Assembly: GCA_016717855.1 (NCBI GenBank)
Contig: JADKEV010000014.1
Span: 62,001-126,000 of the forward strand
Origin: Betaproteobacteria bacterium
Lineage (GTDB): Bacteria > Pseudomonadota > Gammaproteobacteria > Burkholderiales > Casimicrobiaceae
Reading direction: 5' to 3'
Length of the DNA stretch: 64,000 nucleotides
The translations under genes were made by a program, and so were the position numbers. How positions within the stretch are numbered: position 1 is the first letter of the stretch; every line of letters begins with the position of its first letter. The notes under the pieces were generated by a model that was not told the DNA's origin, ran no database searches, and worked only from the letters and a program-made list of their open reading frames with translations. Shown one piece after another: positions 34,193 to 43,109 of the stretch.

Positions 34193-35359
34193 TCACCGCG
34201 CCGCAAACACCCCGCGCGCGATCATGTTGAGTTGCGCCTGCGTCGTGCCGCCGCCGATCTGGAACATGCGCACGTCGCGCAGCATCCGCTCCAGCGGGAG
34301 GTCGCGCGAATAGCCGGCGGCACCGAACATCTGCAGCGCGTCGCTGACCACATGAAACGCCTCGTGCGCGGTGAACGCCTTGGCGATCGAGGCTTCCTTC
34401 ATGTGCGGCAGCATCACGTTGTTCGCCAGATGGCGCGCGTTGCAGGCCGCGCGGTAGACGAGCAGCCGGGCCGCCTCGAGCTTCATCTCGCTGCCCGCCG
34501 TCATCCACCCCAGCCCCTGGAAGTCCTTGAGCTTGCGCCCGAACGCTTCGCGCCGGGACATGTACTCCACCGCCAGGTCATGCGCGCCCTGGGCGATGCC
34601 CAGCGCCACCGCCGAGGCGCCGGTGCGCTGGGCGTTGTAGCCGTTCATGAGCTTCTTGAAGCCGTCCTTCGGATCGCGGACGACGATGTTCGCGGCAGGG
34701 ACCTCGCAGTCGGTGAAGATGAGTTCGGTCTCGGGAATTCCGCGCAGCCCCATCGCGTCCTCGACGCGGCCGAACGAGAATCCCGGCGTTCCCTTGTCCA
34801 CCAGGATGCCGCCGATGCCCTGGTCGTTCCCGTCGCGATCGACGATGCGCGCGAATATCAGGTTGGTCCGCGAGATGCCCCCGCCGGTGATCCAGTGCTT
34901 GGTCCCGTTGACAATGTAACTACCGTCGCATTCCGCCGCGTTGGTCTTGAGCGCGGTCAGGTCGGTGCCGGCGCCGGGCTCGGTCATCCCGATGGCCGGC
35001 TTGTCGCCGTCGTCCAGGACGCGGCGGGCGATCTCGCGCTGCTGCGCCTCGGTGCCGTAGGCCATCACGCAACCCAGCGCGCCCATGTTGGTTTCCACCA
35101 CGATGCGCGCGGTGACGCCGCAGTATTTCGCGATCTGCTCGATCGCGAGCACCGCGTCGATCAGCGGCCGTTCGGGTCCGCCGAACTTCTTCGGGATGGT
35201 CATCCCCAGCAGTCCGGCGCGCCGCAACGTCTCGACGTTTTCGTGCGGATATTCGTGGTCGCGGTCCCAGCGCGCCGCCTTGGGCGCGAATTCCTCGCGC
35301 CCCAGCCGGTCGGCCAGCGCCACCAGCGCCTTCTGCGCGTCGTCCAGATGAAAGTTCAT
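34193..35359 (-). CDS. Acyl-CoA dehydrogenase-fold enzyme lacking the catalytic Glu (3-sulfinopropionyl-CoA desulfinase-like)
   Basis: The 388-residue protein has all acyl-CoA dehydrogenase domains and FAD/CoA motifs (IGMTEPGAGTDLTALKT, HWITGGGISRTNLIFAR, GLRGIPETELIF). In ordinary members the catalytic base is the Glu of YEGT; here the segment reads FQIGGGTTQ, with Gly at about 370. The same loss, with a conserved Arg near 85 (TARIVVETN) and Gln near 244 (YNAQR), is what I recall for 3-sulfinopropionyl-CoA desulfinases of betaproteobacteria. Start 35359 is chosen because AAAGGA sits 6 nt upstream (ATG 35365 touches it). Classical dehydrogenase activity is unlikely. No sulfur-metabolism neighbours are seen. 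Confidence 0.8.
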   Translation of the reverse strand: MNFHLDDAQKALVALADRLGREEFAPKAARWDRDHEYPHENVETLRRAGLLGMTIPKKFGGPERPLIDAVLAIEQIAKYCGVTARIVVETNMGALGCVMAYGTEAQQREIARRVLDDGDKPAIGMTEPGAGTDLTALKTNAAECDGSYIVNGTKHWITGGGISRTNLIFARIVDRDGNDQGIGGILVDKGTPGFSFGRVEDAMGLRGIPETELIFTDCEVPAANIVVRDPKDGFKKLMNGYNAQRTGASAVALGIAQGAHDLAVEYMSRREAFGRKLKDFQGLGWMTAGSEMKLEAARLLVYRAACNARHLANNVMLPHMKEASIAKAFTAHEAFHVVSDALQMFGAAGYSRDLPLERMLRDVRMFQIGGGTTQAQLNMIARGVFAAR

Positions 35360-35389
35360 TGCCATTCCTTTCGTGCCATCCGAAACTCG

Positions 35390-35462
35390 TCACCCCGAAT
35401 CGCCGCCGGAAGAACCCCCGTCGCCACCCCCGCCGCCGCCATCGCCGCCGCCATCATTGGTG
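35390..35462 (-). repeat. Gly/Asp-coding low-complexity GGC-rich tract after an exported gene
   Basis: In the minus strand, one base out of frame with the upstream RCC1/BACON gene, the stretch reads STNDGGGDGGGGGGDGGSSG and stops at 35390. The upstream gene stops first (TGA 35454-35456). A single-base slip would append this tail of about 21 residues. Either natural low-complexity DNA or a lost C-terminus. Confidence 0.4.
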
Positions 35463-38400
35463 GACAGGGCCCGCCGTGTCCTGGCCGAACTGGTCGACGG
35501 TGAAGGTGCCCGGGCCGACGGCGATGGCCGCGCTGCGGAACACGACCGATGGATTCGGCTGGACGAAGTAGCTGATCGCGCCATTGCCCGTCCCGCTCGC
35601 CCCAGCCGTCAGCGTCAGCCAGGATGCGTCGCTCTGCGCGGTCCATGCGCATTGCGGATCGGCCTGAACGACAAAAGTCGTCGCGCCGGACAGGCCCGTA
35701 CCGGGGATCTGATCGCCCGTGCGCGGCAAGGTCAGCGTCGCGCACGGATTGACGGGGACCGGCGCCACCGGCTGCGTGGTGCCGGCTTGCGCGACCTGCA
35801 ACGCCTGCCCGCCAATGGTGACGATCCCGGTGCGCGCACTCGTTGCCGGATTCGCGGCCGCCGCCAGCAGGATGGTGCCGCTGCCGCTGCCATGATCGGG
35901 AGCCGAGGTCAGCCACGGCACGTCGCTCGCTGCCGTCCAGGCGCAGCCGGCGCCCGCGGTCAGCGCCAAGGACACGCTCTGGGCGGCAGCACCGAGCGAC
36001 AGCGCAGACGTGGCCAGTGCGTAGCTGCAGACCGGCGCGGCCACGACGACCCCGGCCTGCGTCACCTGCACTGATTGCCCGCCAATGGCGATCGTGCCCG
36101 TCCGCGCGCCGGTGCCGGCATTGGCCTGCGCCGTGAGCGTCAGCGCACCGTCGCCGTTGCCACTCGCCGGCGTGATGCTCAGCCAGGGCACGCTGCTTTG
36201 CGCGCTCCATGCGCATCCGCTCGCGACTTTCAGCGTGACCGCGGCAATCCGCGCGCCCGAATCGAGCGCCAGCACAGCGGGGCTCAGCACGTAGCTGCAG
36301 ACCAGCCCCGCCTGCGTTACCTCGATGGCTTGCCCACCTGCCGTGATGGTGGCGCTGCGCGATGCCATGTCCGGATTGGCCTGCGGGGTGAGCGTCAGGA
36401 TGGCGTCGCCGCTGCCGTTCGCGGGCGCGACGCCCAGCCACGGCGCGCTGCTTTGCGCATTCCAGCCGCAACCGTCGCCAGCGAACAAGGAAACCTGCCC
36501 GGCCTGCGCGGCCGAACCCAGCGCGACGGCGGACGGGTTCGGCACGAAGTGGCAGGCCGCCACGGACTTGATCACCGTTTGCGCGACGGGCGGCGTGTCG
36601 TTGGCGGGGTTGGCATCCGGGTTGCCGCTGGCGGCGGCCACGGTCACTGCATAGTTCAGCGTGGCATCGCCACCTGGCGCTACCTGCGGCGCGGTGCCGG
36701 TAGCGGTGAGGACAAGTCCGCCGCCGGCGGGCCAGCTGGCGATGCCCTGTCCGGTCCGCAGCAGATCCGGATGCAGGCTCGCCGGACACGACGCGCCGTG
36801 CCGTGTCGTGCAGACGACGCGCCAGTCCGCGACTTCAGGCGGCAGCGCGACGTAGACGCTGCCGCCATCGGCCCGGCCCGCGCCATTGTTGTTGAACACG
36901 AACTCGGCGGTGAGCGCATCGCCGGCCCGCACCGACGCGCCCGGATACCCGTAGGTCGCCTGCAGGTCGCCGCCCGGACCCGCACCGGCAGGCGAGCAGA
37001 ATGCGATGCCTTCGTCGGCATAGCCGAAGAACGCGATGCTGCGCCGGTAGTCGTTGTAGCTGGGCGTGATCCGGTGATTCCCGTCGTTCCGCGCCGGATC
37101 CGGATTGAAGCGATTGTTGTACGAGCGATAGAGCGGGAAGTAACCCGCGGGACAGCTGTTTCCCGTCGGCAGAACCGTGTAGAACGCGATTCCCTCGTAG
37201 CCCCAGCCCAACCGTGGGTCGTTGGCGGGGTTCATGTTCCGCAGGCTCTGGCATTCGGCGGCGTTCGCCGTGTAGAAGTGGCTGTTCGGTCCGCCCGCAT
37301 AGAACCTGCACACGCCCACCGCGCCGGCCGGCGCCTTCGCGGGATCGCTCCAGGCGCGAAACGTCCTGCCCGTTCGGGCCCACCCCGGGCCCGAGCCGCC
37401 GGCATCGATGCTGGCCATCTCCGCCGCCGCCGCGGTGATGAAGTAGTGGCCGATCCCGGGCGTCCCCGCCCCGTTCCGGATCGTCGCGTTGAAGTACTCG
37501 GCGACCAGATCGGCGCCCGCATACGCGGCGAGCGGGTCGCGCACCGGCAGCGGCGCCGGGCTTTGCGTCGTGCGCGCGATGCCGAGCTGCTGACCGGCGT
37601 TGTCGCCCCAGGCGAAGACGCGCCCGTCGGCAAGGAGCGCGAGCGCCGTGTCGCCGCCGGCCGCGACGGCGGCGGCGCCGCGCAAGTACGGATTCGCCGT
37701 CGGCACGGCCAGCACGCCGCCGGAGATGCCGGGCCCCAGCGCGCCCGCGGTGGCGTAGCCCCACGACCACACGGTGCCGTCCGCCTTGACCGCCATCGAG
37801 CGATAGAAGCTCGCCGCGATGGCCTTGGCGCCGGTTAGCACCGGCGCCGGCACCGACGATTGGCCCCGGTTGAGCGCCGCGTCGGCGCCCCATGCCCACA
37901 CCGAGTCGTCGTCCCGGAGAGCGAGCGTGTGGCGGATGCCCCCGGCCGCGGCCTTGACCCCGTCGAGGACCTTGACGGGCAGGAGCCGGTTCTGCGCGGT
38001 GCCATCGCCCAGCGCGCCGCTGAAGTTGGCGCCCCACGCCCACAGCGACCCATCGGTCCTGATCGCCAGCGAGTGCGAGCTGCCGGCCGCGATCGCGCGC
38101 ACGCCGGTCAGCACTTGCGCCGGCGTCGAACGGTCGGTTGTCGTGCCGTTGCCCAGTTGCCCGTACTTGTTGCTGCCCCAAGTCCACACGGTGCCGTCGG
38201 ACTTCAGCGCCACCGCGTGCACGCCGCCAGCCGCGACCGCCTGCGCGCCGGTCAGCACCTGGATGGGGAGCAGCGAGCCCGTCGTCGTCCCGTTGCCGAG
38301 CTGGCCCAGCCCGTTCGCGCCCCAGCTCCGCAGCACGCCGTCGGCGGTGACCGCGAGCGAGAAGTAGCCGTTGGCCGCGATCGACTGGACGTTGGATAGC

Positions 38401-39605
38401 ACCTGCACCGGTGCCGGGCGGCCGACCGCCGTGCCGTCGCCGATCTGCCCGAACTGGTTGTCGCCCCAAGCCCAGAGCGAGCGGTCGGACTTGATCGCCA
38501 GCGCGTGCAATGTGCCGGCGGCGATCGTCTGCACGCCGGAGAGCACCGCGACGGGCGCCGCACGGCTCACGGTCCCTCCGTCGCCGAGCTGCCCGTCGGT
38601 GTTCAGTCCCCACGCCCAGCGCGTGCCATCGATCTTCTGCGCGACGGTGTGCGCAAAGCCCGCCGCCACGCCCTGCGCTCCGGTCAGCACCGGCACCGGC
38701 GCCAGGCGCGTCGTCGTCGTACCGTCACCCAGCTGGCCGTAGGAATTCCAGCCCCACGACCACAGCGTCCCGTCGGTCCTGACGGCTGCCGAATGGCGGT
38801 GGCCGGCCGCAATGGCGACGGCCCCGGAAAGCACGTGCACCGGGACCAATTGACTGGTCACGCCGCCGTTGCCCAGTTGCCCGGTGAAATTGGCGCCCCA
38901 GGCCCAGACCGTTCCGTCGGTCTTGAGCGCGAGCGTGTGTTCGCCGCCCGCCGCCGCTGTGGCCACGCCACCGAGGACTTGCACCGGCGCCAGCCGGTTC
39001 GTCGTCGTGCCATCGCCGAGGCTGCCGGACGCATTTTTCCCCCATGCCCACAGCGAGCCGTCGTTCCTGATCGCCAGCGAGCGTTCCCTCCCGGCCACGA
39101 CCGCCCTGACGTCGGTCATCACCTGCACCGGCGCCAGGCGGCGGGCCGTACTGCCATCGCCGAGCTGGCCCGACGTGTTGTAACCCCATGCCCAGAGCGT
39201 GCCGTCGGTCTTGATCGCCAGCGTGTGGGCTTCGCCGGCGGCCACCGCGCGGACGCCGCTCAGGACGCGGACCGGAAGTAGCCGGTTGGACGTGCTGCCG
39301 TCGCCCAGTTGGCCATCGCTGTTGTAGCCCCAGGTCCACAGCGCGCCGTCGGAGGTGATCGCCGCGCCATGCCACCAGCCGGCCGCCATGTCGCGAACGT
39401 CGCTCAGCGCGCGGACCGGGAACGAGCGGCTGACCGTGGTGCCGTCCCCCAGCTGGCCGGTCGCATTCTGGCCCCAGGTGAGGAGCAGGCCTTCGTTCGT
39501 GAGGGCCTGGCCATGGTAGCCGCCGGCGGCGACGCTCGCGCCGAGGCTCGGGGCGCTGGCGGATACGAGCCACAACAGCAGACCTGCAGCGAGCGCGCGG
39601 GACAT
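35454..39605 (-). CDS. Exported RCC1-repeat, DUF5648 and BACON-like domain protein
   Basis: About 1383 residues. ATG 39605 has AAAGGAG 8 nt upstream and a signal peptide (LAAGLLLWLVSASAPSLGA). Residues 30-680 hold about a dozen RCC1 repeats (SLWAWGANFSGALGDGT, VPAPVLTGAKAIAA), a seven-bladed-propeller type. Residues 698-880 are a DUF5648 module (GHYFITAAAAEMASIDAG, SHFYTANAAECQSL, LYRSYNNRFNPDP). Residues 885-1010 resemble DUF11-type surface repeats. From 1015 there are four BACON-like repeats (CAWTAQSDASWLTLTAG pattern with a terminal GG-x-VQVTQAG). Probably a secreted or cell-surface carbohydrate- or protein-binding protein. No catalytic motif is seen. Confidence 0.85.
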   Translation of the reverse strand: MSRALAAGLLLWLVSASAPSLGASVAAGGYHGQALTNEGLLLTWGQNATGQLGDGTTVSRSFPVRALSDVRDMAAGWWHGAAITSDGALWTWGYNSDGQLGDGSTSNRLLPVRVLSGVRAVAAGEAHTLAIKTDGTLWAWGYNTSGQLGDGSTARRLAPVQVMTDVRAVVAGRERSLAIRNDGSLWAWGKNASGSLGDGTTTNRLAPVQVLGGVATAAAGGEHTLALKTDGTVWAWGANFTGQLGNGGVTSQLVPVHVLSGAVAIAAGHRHSAAVRTDGTLWSWGWNSYGQLGDGTTTTRLAPVPVLTGAQGVAAGFAHTVAQKIDGTRWAWGLNTDGQLGDGGTVSRAAPVAVLSGVQTIAAGTLHALAIKSDRSLWAWGDNQFGQIGDGTAVGRPAPVQVLSNVQSIAANGYFSLAVTADGVLRSWGANGLGQLGNGTTTGSLLPIQVLTGAQAVAAGGVHAVALKSDGTVWTWGSNKYGQLGNGTTTDRSTPAQVLTGVRAIAAGSSHSLAIRTDGSLWAWGANFSGALGDGTAQNRLLPVKVLDGVKAAAGGIRHTLALRDDDSVWAWGADAALNRGQSSVPAPVLTGAKAIAASFYRSMAVKADGTVWSWGYATAGALGPGISGGVLAVPTANPYLRGAAAVAAGGDTALALLADGRVFAWGDNAGQQLGIARTTQSPAPLPVRDPLAAYAGADLVAEYFNATIRNGAGTPGIGHYFITAAAAEMASIDAGGSGPGWARTGRTFRAWSDPAKAPAGAVGVCRFYAGGPNSHFYTANAAECQSLRNMNPANDPRLGWGYEGIAFYTVLPTGNSCPAGYFPLYRSYNNRFNPDPARNDGNHRITPSYNDYRRSIAFFGYADEGIAFCSPAGAGPGGDLQATYGYPGASVRAGDALTAEFVFNNNGAGRADGGSVYVALPPEVADWRVVCTTRHGASCPASLHPDLLRTGQGIASWPAGGGLVLTATGTAPQVAPGGDATLNYAVTVAAASGNPDANPANDTPPVAQTVIKSVAACHFVPNPSAVALGSAAQAGQVSLFAGDGCGWNAQSSAPWLGVAPANGSGDAILTLTPQANPDMASRSATITAGGQAIEVTQAGLVCSYVLSPAVLALDSGARIAAVTLKVASGCAWSAQSSVPWLSITPASGNGDGALTLTAQANAGTGARTGTIAIGGQSVQVTQAGVVVAAPVCSYALATSALSLGAAAQSVSLALTAGAGCAWTAASDVPWLTSAPDHGSGSGTILLAAAANPATSARTGIVTIGGQALQVAQAGTTQPVAPVPVNPCATLTLPRTGDQIPGTGLSGATTFVVQADPQCAWTAQSDASWLTLTAGASGTGNGAISYFVQPNPSVVFRSAAIAVGPGTFTVDQFGQDTAGPVHQ

Positions 39606-39930
39606 GATCCACACTCCTTTCGTGCGAAGTGCGTGCCGGAATTGGCATGGTGTTCCCTAATTCTCGGCGGAACCTTGACCGGGAACAAGCCTGCGTCGAA
39701 CTGACCGGGCAGCCGGCCGTTTGCGGCGAGTTCGGCAACGCTGCGCAATGGTGGCAATCGCGGGCGTCCGCCGTTCACGAATCGCACGGAGCTATGTAAG
39801 CCAGCGCACAGACCATTGCCCGCGGCGTCGCATACTCTGCATCTTGGCAAGAATCCCGCTGCCTTGAAAACCGGAGCCGGTTGGCGTTCAACGCGGACCC
39901 GGCGGCGGCAGCCAACCGGAGGGATGGAAG
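39606..39930. other. Intergenic region, no gene seen
   Basis: This 325-bp divergent spacer between the RCC1/BACON gene and the YXWV-like gene contains no supported reading frame or recognisable repeat. It should hold both promoters; I could not define them. Confidence 0.6.
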
Positions 39931-41031
39931 ATGCGCAAAGCATTGTTGGTGTTATGCCTGCTGTTCGGCGCGGCGGTCCCGGTCGCGGCGCAGGTCAGCA
40001 TTCAGATCGGTCTTCCTGAGGTCAGCATCGGGATCAACCTGACGTCGTATCCGCAGTTCGTGCGGGTTCCGGGCTACCCCGTCTACTACGCGCCGCGCCT
40101 GCGGTCGAATTACTTCTTCTACGACGGGCTGTACTGGGTCTACCGCAACGACAACTGGTACGCGAGCTACTGGTACAACGGACCTTGGGGCCTGGTCTCG
40201 CCGCGGGCCGTGCCGCTGTACATACTCCGCGTCCCCGTGCGCTATTACCGCGTGCGCCCGTCGCACTTCTCGGGCTGGCGCGTGGATGCGCCACCGCGCT
40301 GGGGCGACCTCTGGGGTGACGAATGGCAGCAAAGCCGGCGCGGATGGGACAGATGGAATCGCAGCGCCGTTCCGGCGCCGGCACCGTTGCCGATCTATCA
40401 GCGGCAGTATTCGGGGAGCCGGTATCCCGCGGTCGAGCAACAACCGGTTTTGCAAGGACGCTACTACCCCTATCAGCCGCGCGAGAACGTCGTGCGCCAG
40501 TACTACCAGGCGCAAGGCGTGCAGCGGATGCAGGCTGCGCCGGCGCCGGTAGTCCGGCAACCAGCGCCCCAGCCACGGATGGCGCCGCAGCCCGTCGCGC
40601 CACGGGAACCCAGGGCGGTGCAGCCGCCCCGCGAGCCGAGGGTAGTGCAGCAGCAGGGCGAAGCGAGGGTGGCGCCGCAGCCCGTCGCGCCACGGGAACC
40701 CAGGGTGGTTCAGCCGCCCCGTGAGCCGAGGGTAGCGCCGCAGCAGCGCGAGTCCAGGATGGCGCCGCAGCCCCAGCAGCCGAGGGCAGTGCCGGAGCCG
40801 AGACAACCCAGGGCAGCGCCGCAACCGCAACCGCCGCGTGTCGTCCAGCAGGCGCCGCAGGCCCGGCAACCCGCGGCGGCGCAAGCGCCACAGGACCGCA
40901 GGGCCGGCAAGGATCCCAGGGAAGCCAGGCCGCCCAAGGAAGCCAAGCCGCCCAAGGAAGACAAGGAGCAAAGAGGGGGCAATCCGGGCAGGGAAGGCAA
41001 GGAGCAGAAAGAAGGCAAGGGCGGCAGGTAA
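39931..41031 (+). CDS. Exported YXWV-type protein with Pro/Arg-rich tail
   Basis: The 366-residue protein has a signal peptide (MRKALLVLCLLFGAAVPVAA). Residues 20-135 contain the Tyr/Trp-rich YFFYDGLYWVYRNDNWYASY region seen in small exported proteobacterial proteins (YXWV-like). From about 190 the sequence is a long Pro/Gln/Arg/Ala tail with near-repeats of PVAPREPR and PPREPR, ending in a Lys/Glu/Gly-rich segment (PPKEAKPPKEDKEQRGG). The tail is disordered and strongly basic, suggesting an envelope- or polyanion-binding role. Function unknown. Confidence 0.75.
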   Translation: MRKALLVLCLLFGAAVPVAAQVSIQIGLPEVSIGINLTSYPQFVRVPGYPVYYAPRLRSNYFFYDGLYWVYRNDNWYASYWYNGPWGLVSPRAVPLYILRVPVRYYRVRPSHFSGWRVDAPPRWGDLWGDEWQQSRRGWDRWNRSAVPAPAPLPIYQRQYSGSRYPAVEQQPVLQGRYYPYQPRENVVRQYYQAQGVQRMQAAPAPVVRQPAPQPRMAPQPVAPREPRAVQPPREPRVVQQQGEARVAPQPVAPREPRVVQPPREPRVAPQQRESRMAPQPQQPRAVPEPRQPRAAPQPQPPRVVQQAPQARQPAAAQAPQDRRAGKDPREARPPKEAKPPKEDKEQRGGNPGREGKEQKEGKGGR

Positions 41032-41124
41032 CCGGATCGCAGGTCGCGCAGGGCGAGGCCACGGTTCGTATGAGTTCGAGGCGCATGCGATGATGCCGCC
41101 TGTCCTCTTCGCCGCGGATTCGCC

Positions 41125-41925
41125 ATGTCCTTCGCCAGCAAAGTCATCGTCATCACCGGCGCCTCGGAAGGCATAGGCGCCGAGCTCGCCCGCCAGCTCG
41201 CGCCGGAAAAGCCGAAACTCGTGCTGGCGGCGCGCCGCCTCGACGTGCTGGAGGGCGTCGCCGCGCAATGCGTGGCGGCCGGCGCCGAAGCGCTTGCCGT
41301 GCGCTGCGACGTGGGCGTCGAAGCCGACTGCCGGAACCTCGCCGAGGCCGCGCTGGCGCGCTTCGGGCGCATCGACGTGCTGGTCAACAACGCCGGCGTC
41401 TCGGGCCACGCGCGCTTCGAGGAAGTCACCGACTTCGCGTGGTACGAAGACATGATGCGGGTGAATTTCATGGGCTCGCTCTGGTGCACCCGCCACGCGC
41501 TGCCGGCGCTCAAGGCCGCGCGCGGGCAGATCGCCGCGGTGTGCAGTCTCGCGGGCAAGGTCGGCGTGCCGGGCCGCACCGCGTACTCGCCGTCGAAGTT
41601 CGCGCAGGCCGGCTTTTTCGAGGCGCTGCGCGCGGAACTGCTGGGCACGGGCGTCGACGTGACCGTCGTGTTTCCCGGCGTCGTGGCGACCGGCATCCGG
41701 CTGCGCGGCTACGGCCCCGACGGCAAGCCGGCGGGCAAGTCCGGGTTGAAGGAAGAGGGCGCGATGTCGACGGAAGAGTGCGCGCGGCAGACGATCGCGG
41801 CGCTCCGCGCCCGCCGCCGCGAGCTGGTGATGACCGCCAAGGGCAAGGTTGGCGTGTGGCTCAAGCTGATCGCGCCCGGGCTGGTCGACCGGATGGCGCA
41901 GGCGGCGCTGAAGAAGGAGGCGTGA
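41125..41925 (+). CDS. Short-chain dehydrogenase/reductase
   Basis: The 266-residue Rossmann-fold protein has TGASEGIG (11-18), NNAG (88-91), catalytic S141 (VCSLAGK) and Y154-x3-K158 (YSPSK). It is a classical SDR, probably NADP-dependent given R37/R38 after the second strand (LAARRLD). Residues 195-212 and the C-terminus are hydrophobic (GKVGVWLKLIAPGLVDRMA), as in membrane-associated SDRs acting on lipid-like substrates. The substrate cannot be told. ATG 41125 is the natural start. Confidence 0.88.
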   Translation: MSFASKVIVITGASEGIGAELARQLAPEKPKLVLAARRLDVLEGVAAQCVAAGAEALAVRCDVGVEADCRNLAEAALARFGRIDVLVNNAGVSGHARFEEVTDFAWYEDMMRVNFMGSLWCTRHALPALKAARGQIAAVCSLAGKVGVPGRTAYSPSKFAQAGFFEALRAELLGTGVDVTVVFPGVVATGIRLRGYGPDGKPAGKSGLKEEGAMSTEECARQTIAALRARRRELVMTAKGKVGVWLKLIAPGLVDRMAQAALKKEA

Positions 41926-42026
41926 AGGACGGCGCCGCTTCCGCGGTCGCGCAAACCTCGACCGGCCAGGTGGTCATCCATTCGTGTAGACTTTCCGGCC
42001 GACCGCGTTCTGCACGGAGAGATGCC

Positions 42027-42911
42027 ATGACTGCTTGTACCGCTGCCCTGTCGCATCAAACAGTTCGCGCGCGCCTGGTGGCGACGGTCAAGCGGCATCG
42101 CATCCGCTTTTCCGTCGCGGGACTCGCCGGCCTCGTTGGCGCCGCAGTCGTGGCTCTCGCAACGAGCGCGCTCGCGCAACCTGCCGGCGACAGCGCGGGA
42201 CCGGAGCCGGGACGGCCCGGGTCAATCCGCCCGCTCGCAACGATCCAGGGCCCTGACGTCAACGCGCGCACCAAGAGCACCACGGCCGTCCTCCAGTACT
42301 ACAGCGTGCCCGGCACGGCATTTCAGCCCATAACGAGCGGTACAACGTACGCATACATCAACAACGGCTGCATCCATCAGACCGGCGGGACGGACGCCCG
42401 GTTTCATGCGCCCGTCTATCTTCCCGAGGGAACGACTGTCAAGTACGTCCGCCTGTACTACTACGACGCATCCATCGAGGACATGAGCCTGTACTTCGTC
42501 GCATACGTACCGGGTACCGGAAATACCACGCTGGCGAGCATGCTGTCGACGGGCACTGCCGGCCTGGGATCAACGGTCAGTGCAGAGCTTGATGTCGTTT
42601 TCAACCCGGAGAGCTTCAACTACGTGCTCGTCTGGGCACCGACGTTCGCCCTCAGTGCCCAGCAGATCTGCGGCGTTCGCATCGCGTACTATCCGCCTGC
42701 CCAGGCGGCCACGTTGTGCTCCCTCGATGCCGATGGAAATGGCGCGATCGACGCGCTGACCGACGGCCTCCTGATCCTGCGCGCGATGTTCGGACTGAAG
42801 GGCACGGCGGTCACGAGCAACGCGATCGGCGGTGGCGTGCCGACGCGCACGACGTGGGTGCAGCTCCGGGATTTCTTCAACGGGTCGTGCGGCGCCAGCT
42901 TCGCGCAATGA
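42027..42911 (+). CDS. Exported protein with C-terminal dockerin-like repeat
   Basis: ATG 42027 has GGAGAG 5 nt upstream. The 294-residue protein has a long signal peptide (residues 1-50, hydrophobic VAGLAGLVGAAVVALATSALA) and a beta-rich domain at 70-215 (AFQPITSGTTYAYINNGC, VKYVRLYYYDASIEDMSLYF). It ends in one dockerin-like Ca-binding repeat, DADGNGAIDALTDGLLILRA, and FGLKGTAVTSNAIGGG, closely matching the two repeats that end the giant protein at 27000. The shared module suggests a common docking or secretion step. Function otherwise unknown. Confidence 0.75.
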   Translation: MTACTAALSHQTVRARLVATVKRHRIRFSVAGLAGLVGAAVVALATSALAQPAGDSAGPEPGRPGSIRPLATIQGPDVNARTKSTTAVLQYYSVPGTAFQPITSGTTYAYINNGCIHQTGGTDARFHAPVYLPEGTTVKYVRLYYYDASIEDMSLYFVAYVPGTGNTTLASMLSTGTAGLGSTVSAELDVVFNPESFNYVLVWAPTFALSAQQICGVRIAYYPPAQAATLCSLDADGNGAIDALTDGLLILRAMFGLKGTAVTSNAIGGGVPTRTTWVQLRDFFNGSCGASFAQ

Positions 42912-43070
42912 CCGCGGATATTGCCTGATCGCAAGGTTCCGCGGGCCGGGTGCGATTCGACCCTCCGGCAGGACCATTCGCGTCCACGCCGGCCGACCGG
43001 TTGGCGGGAGCGGGCCTGAAGCATGAGGCGTGACGTCCAGCACGCGAATTAACTCAAGCGGCCGATATAA

Positions 43071-43092
43071 ATAAATCAATCGTTTGATTTAT
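43071..43092. promoter_or_regulatory. Perfect palindromic operator upstream of the TetR gene
   Basis: ATAAATCAA (43071-43079) and TTGATTTAT (43084-43092) are perfect 9-bp arms around TCGT, 18 bp before the ATG of the TetR-type regulator at 43110. Position and symmetry fit autoregulation of the regulator plus efflux operon. Confidence 0.6.
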
Positions 43093-43109
43093 GTGGTACA
43101 GTCGGCGGC

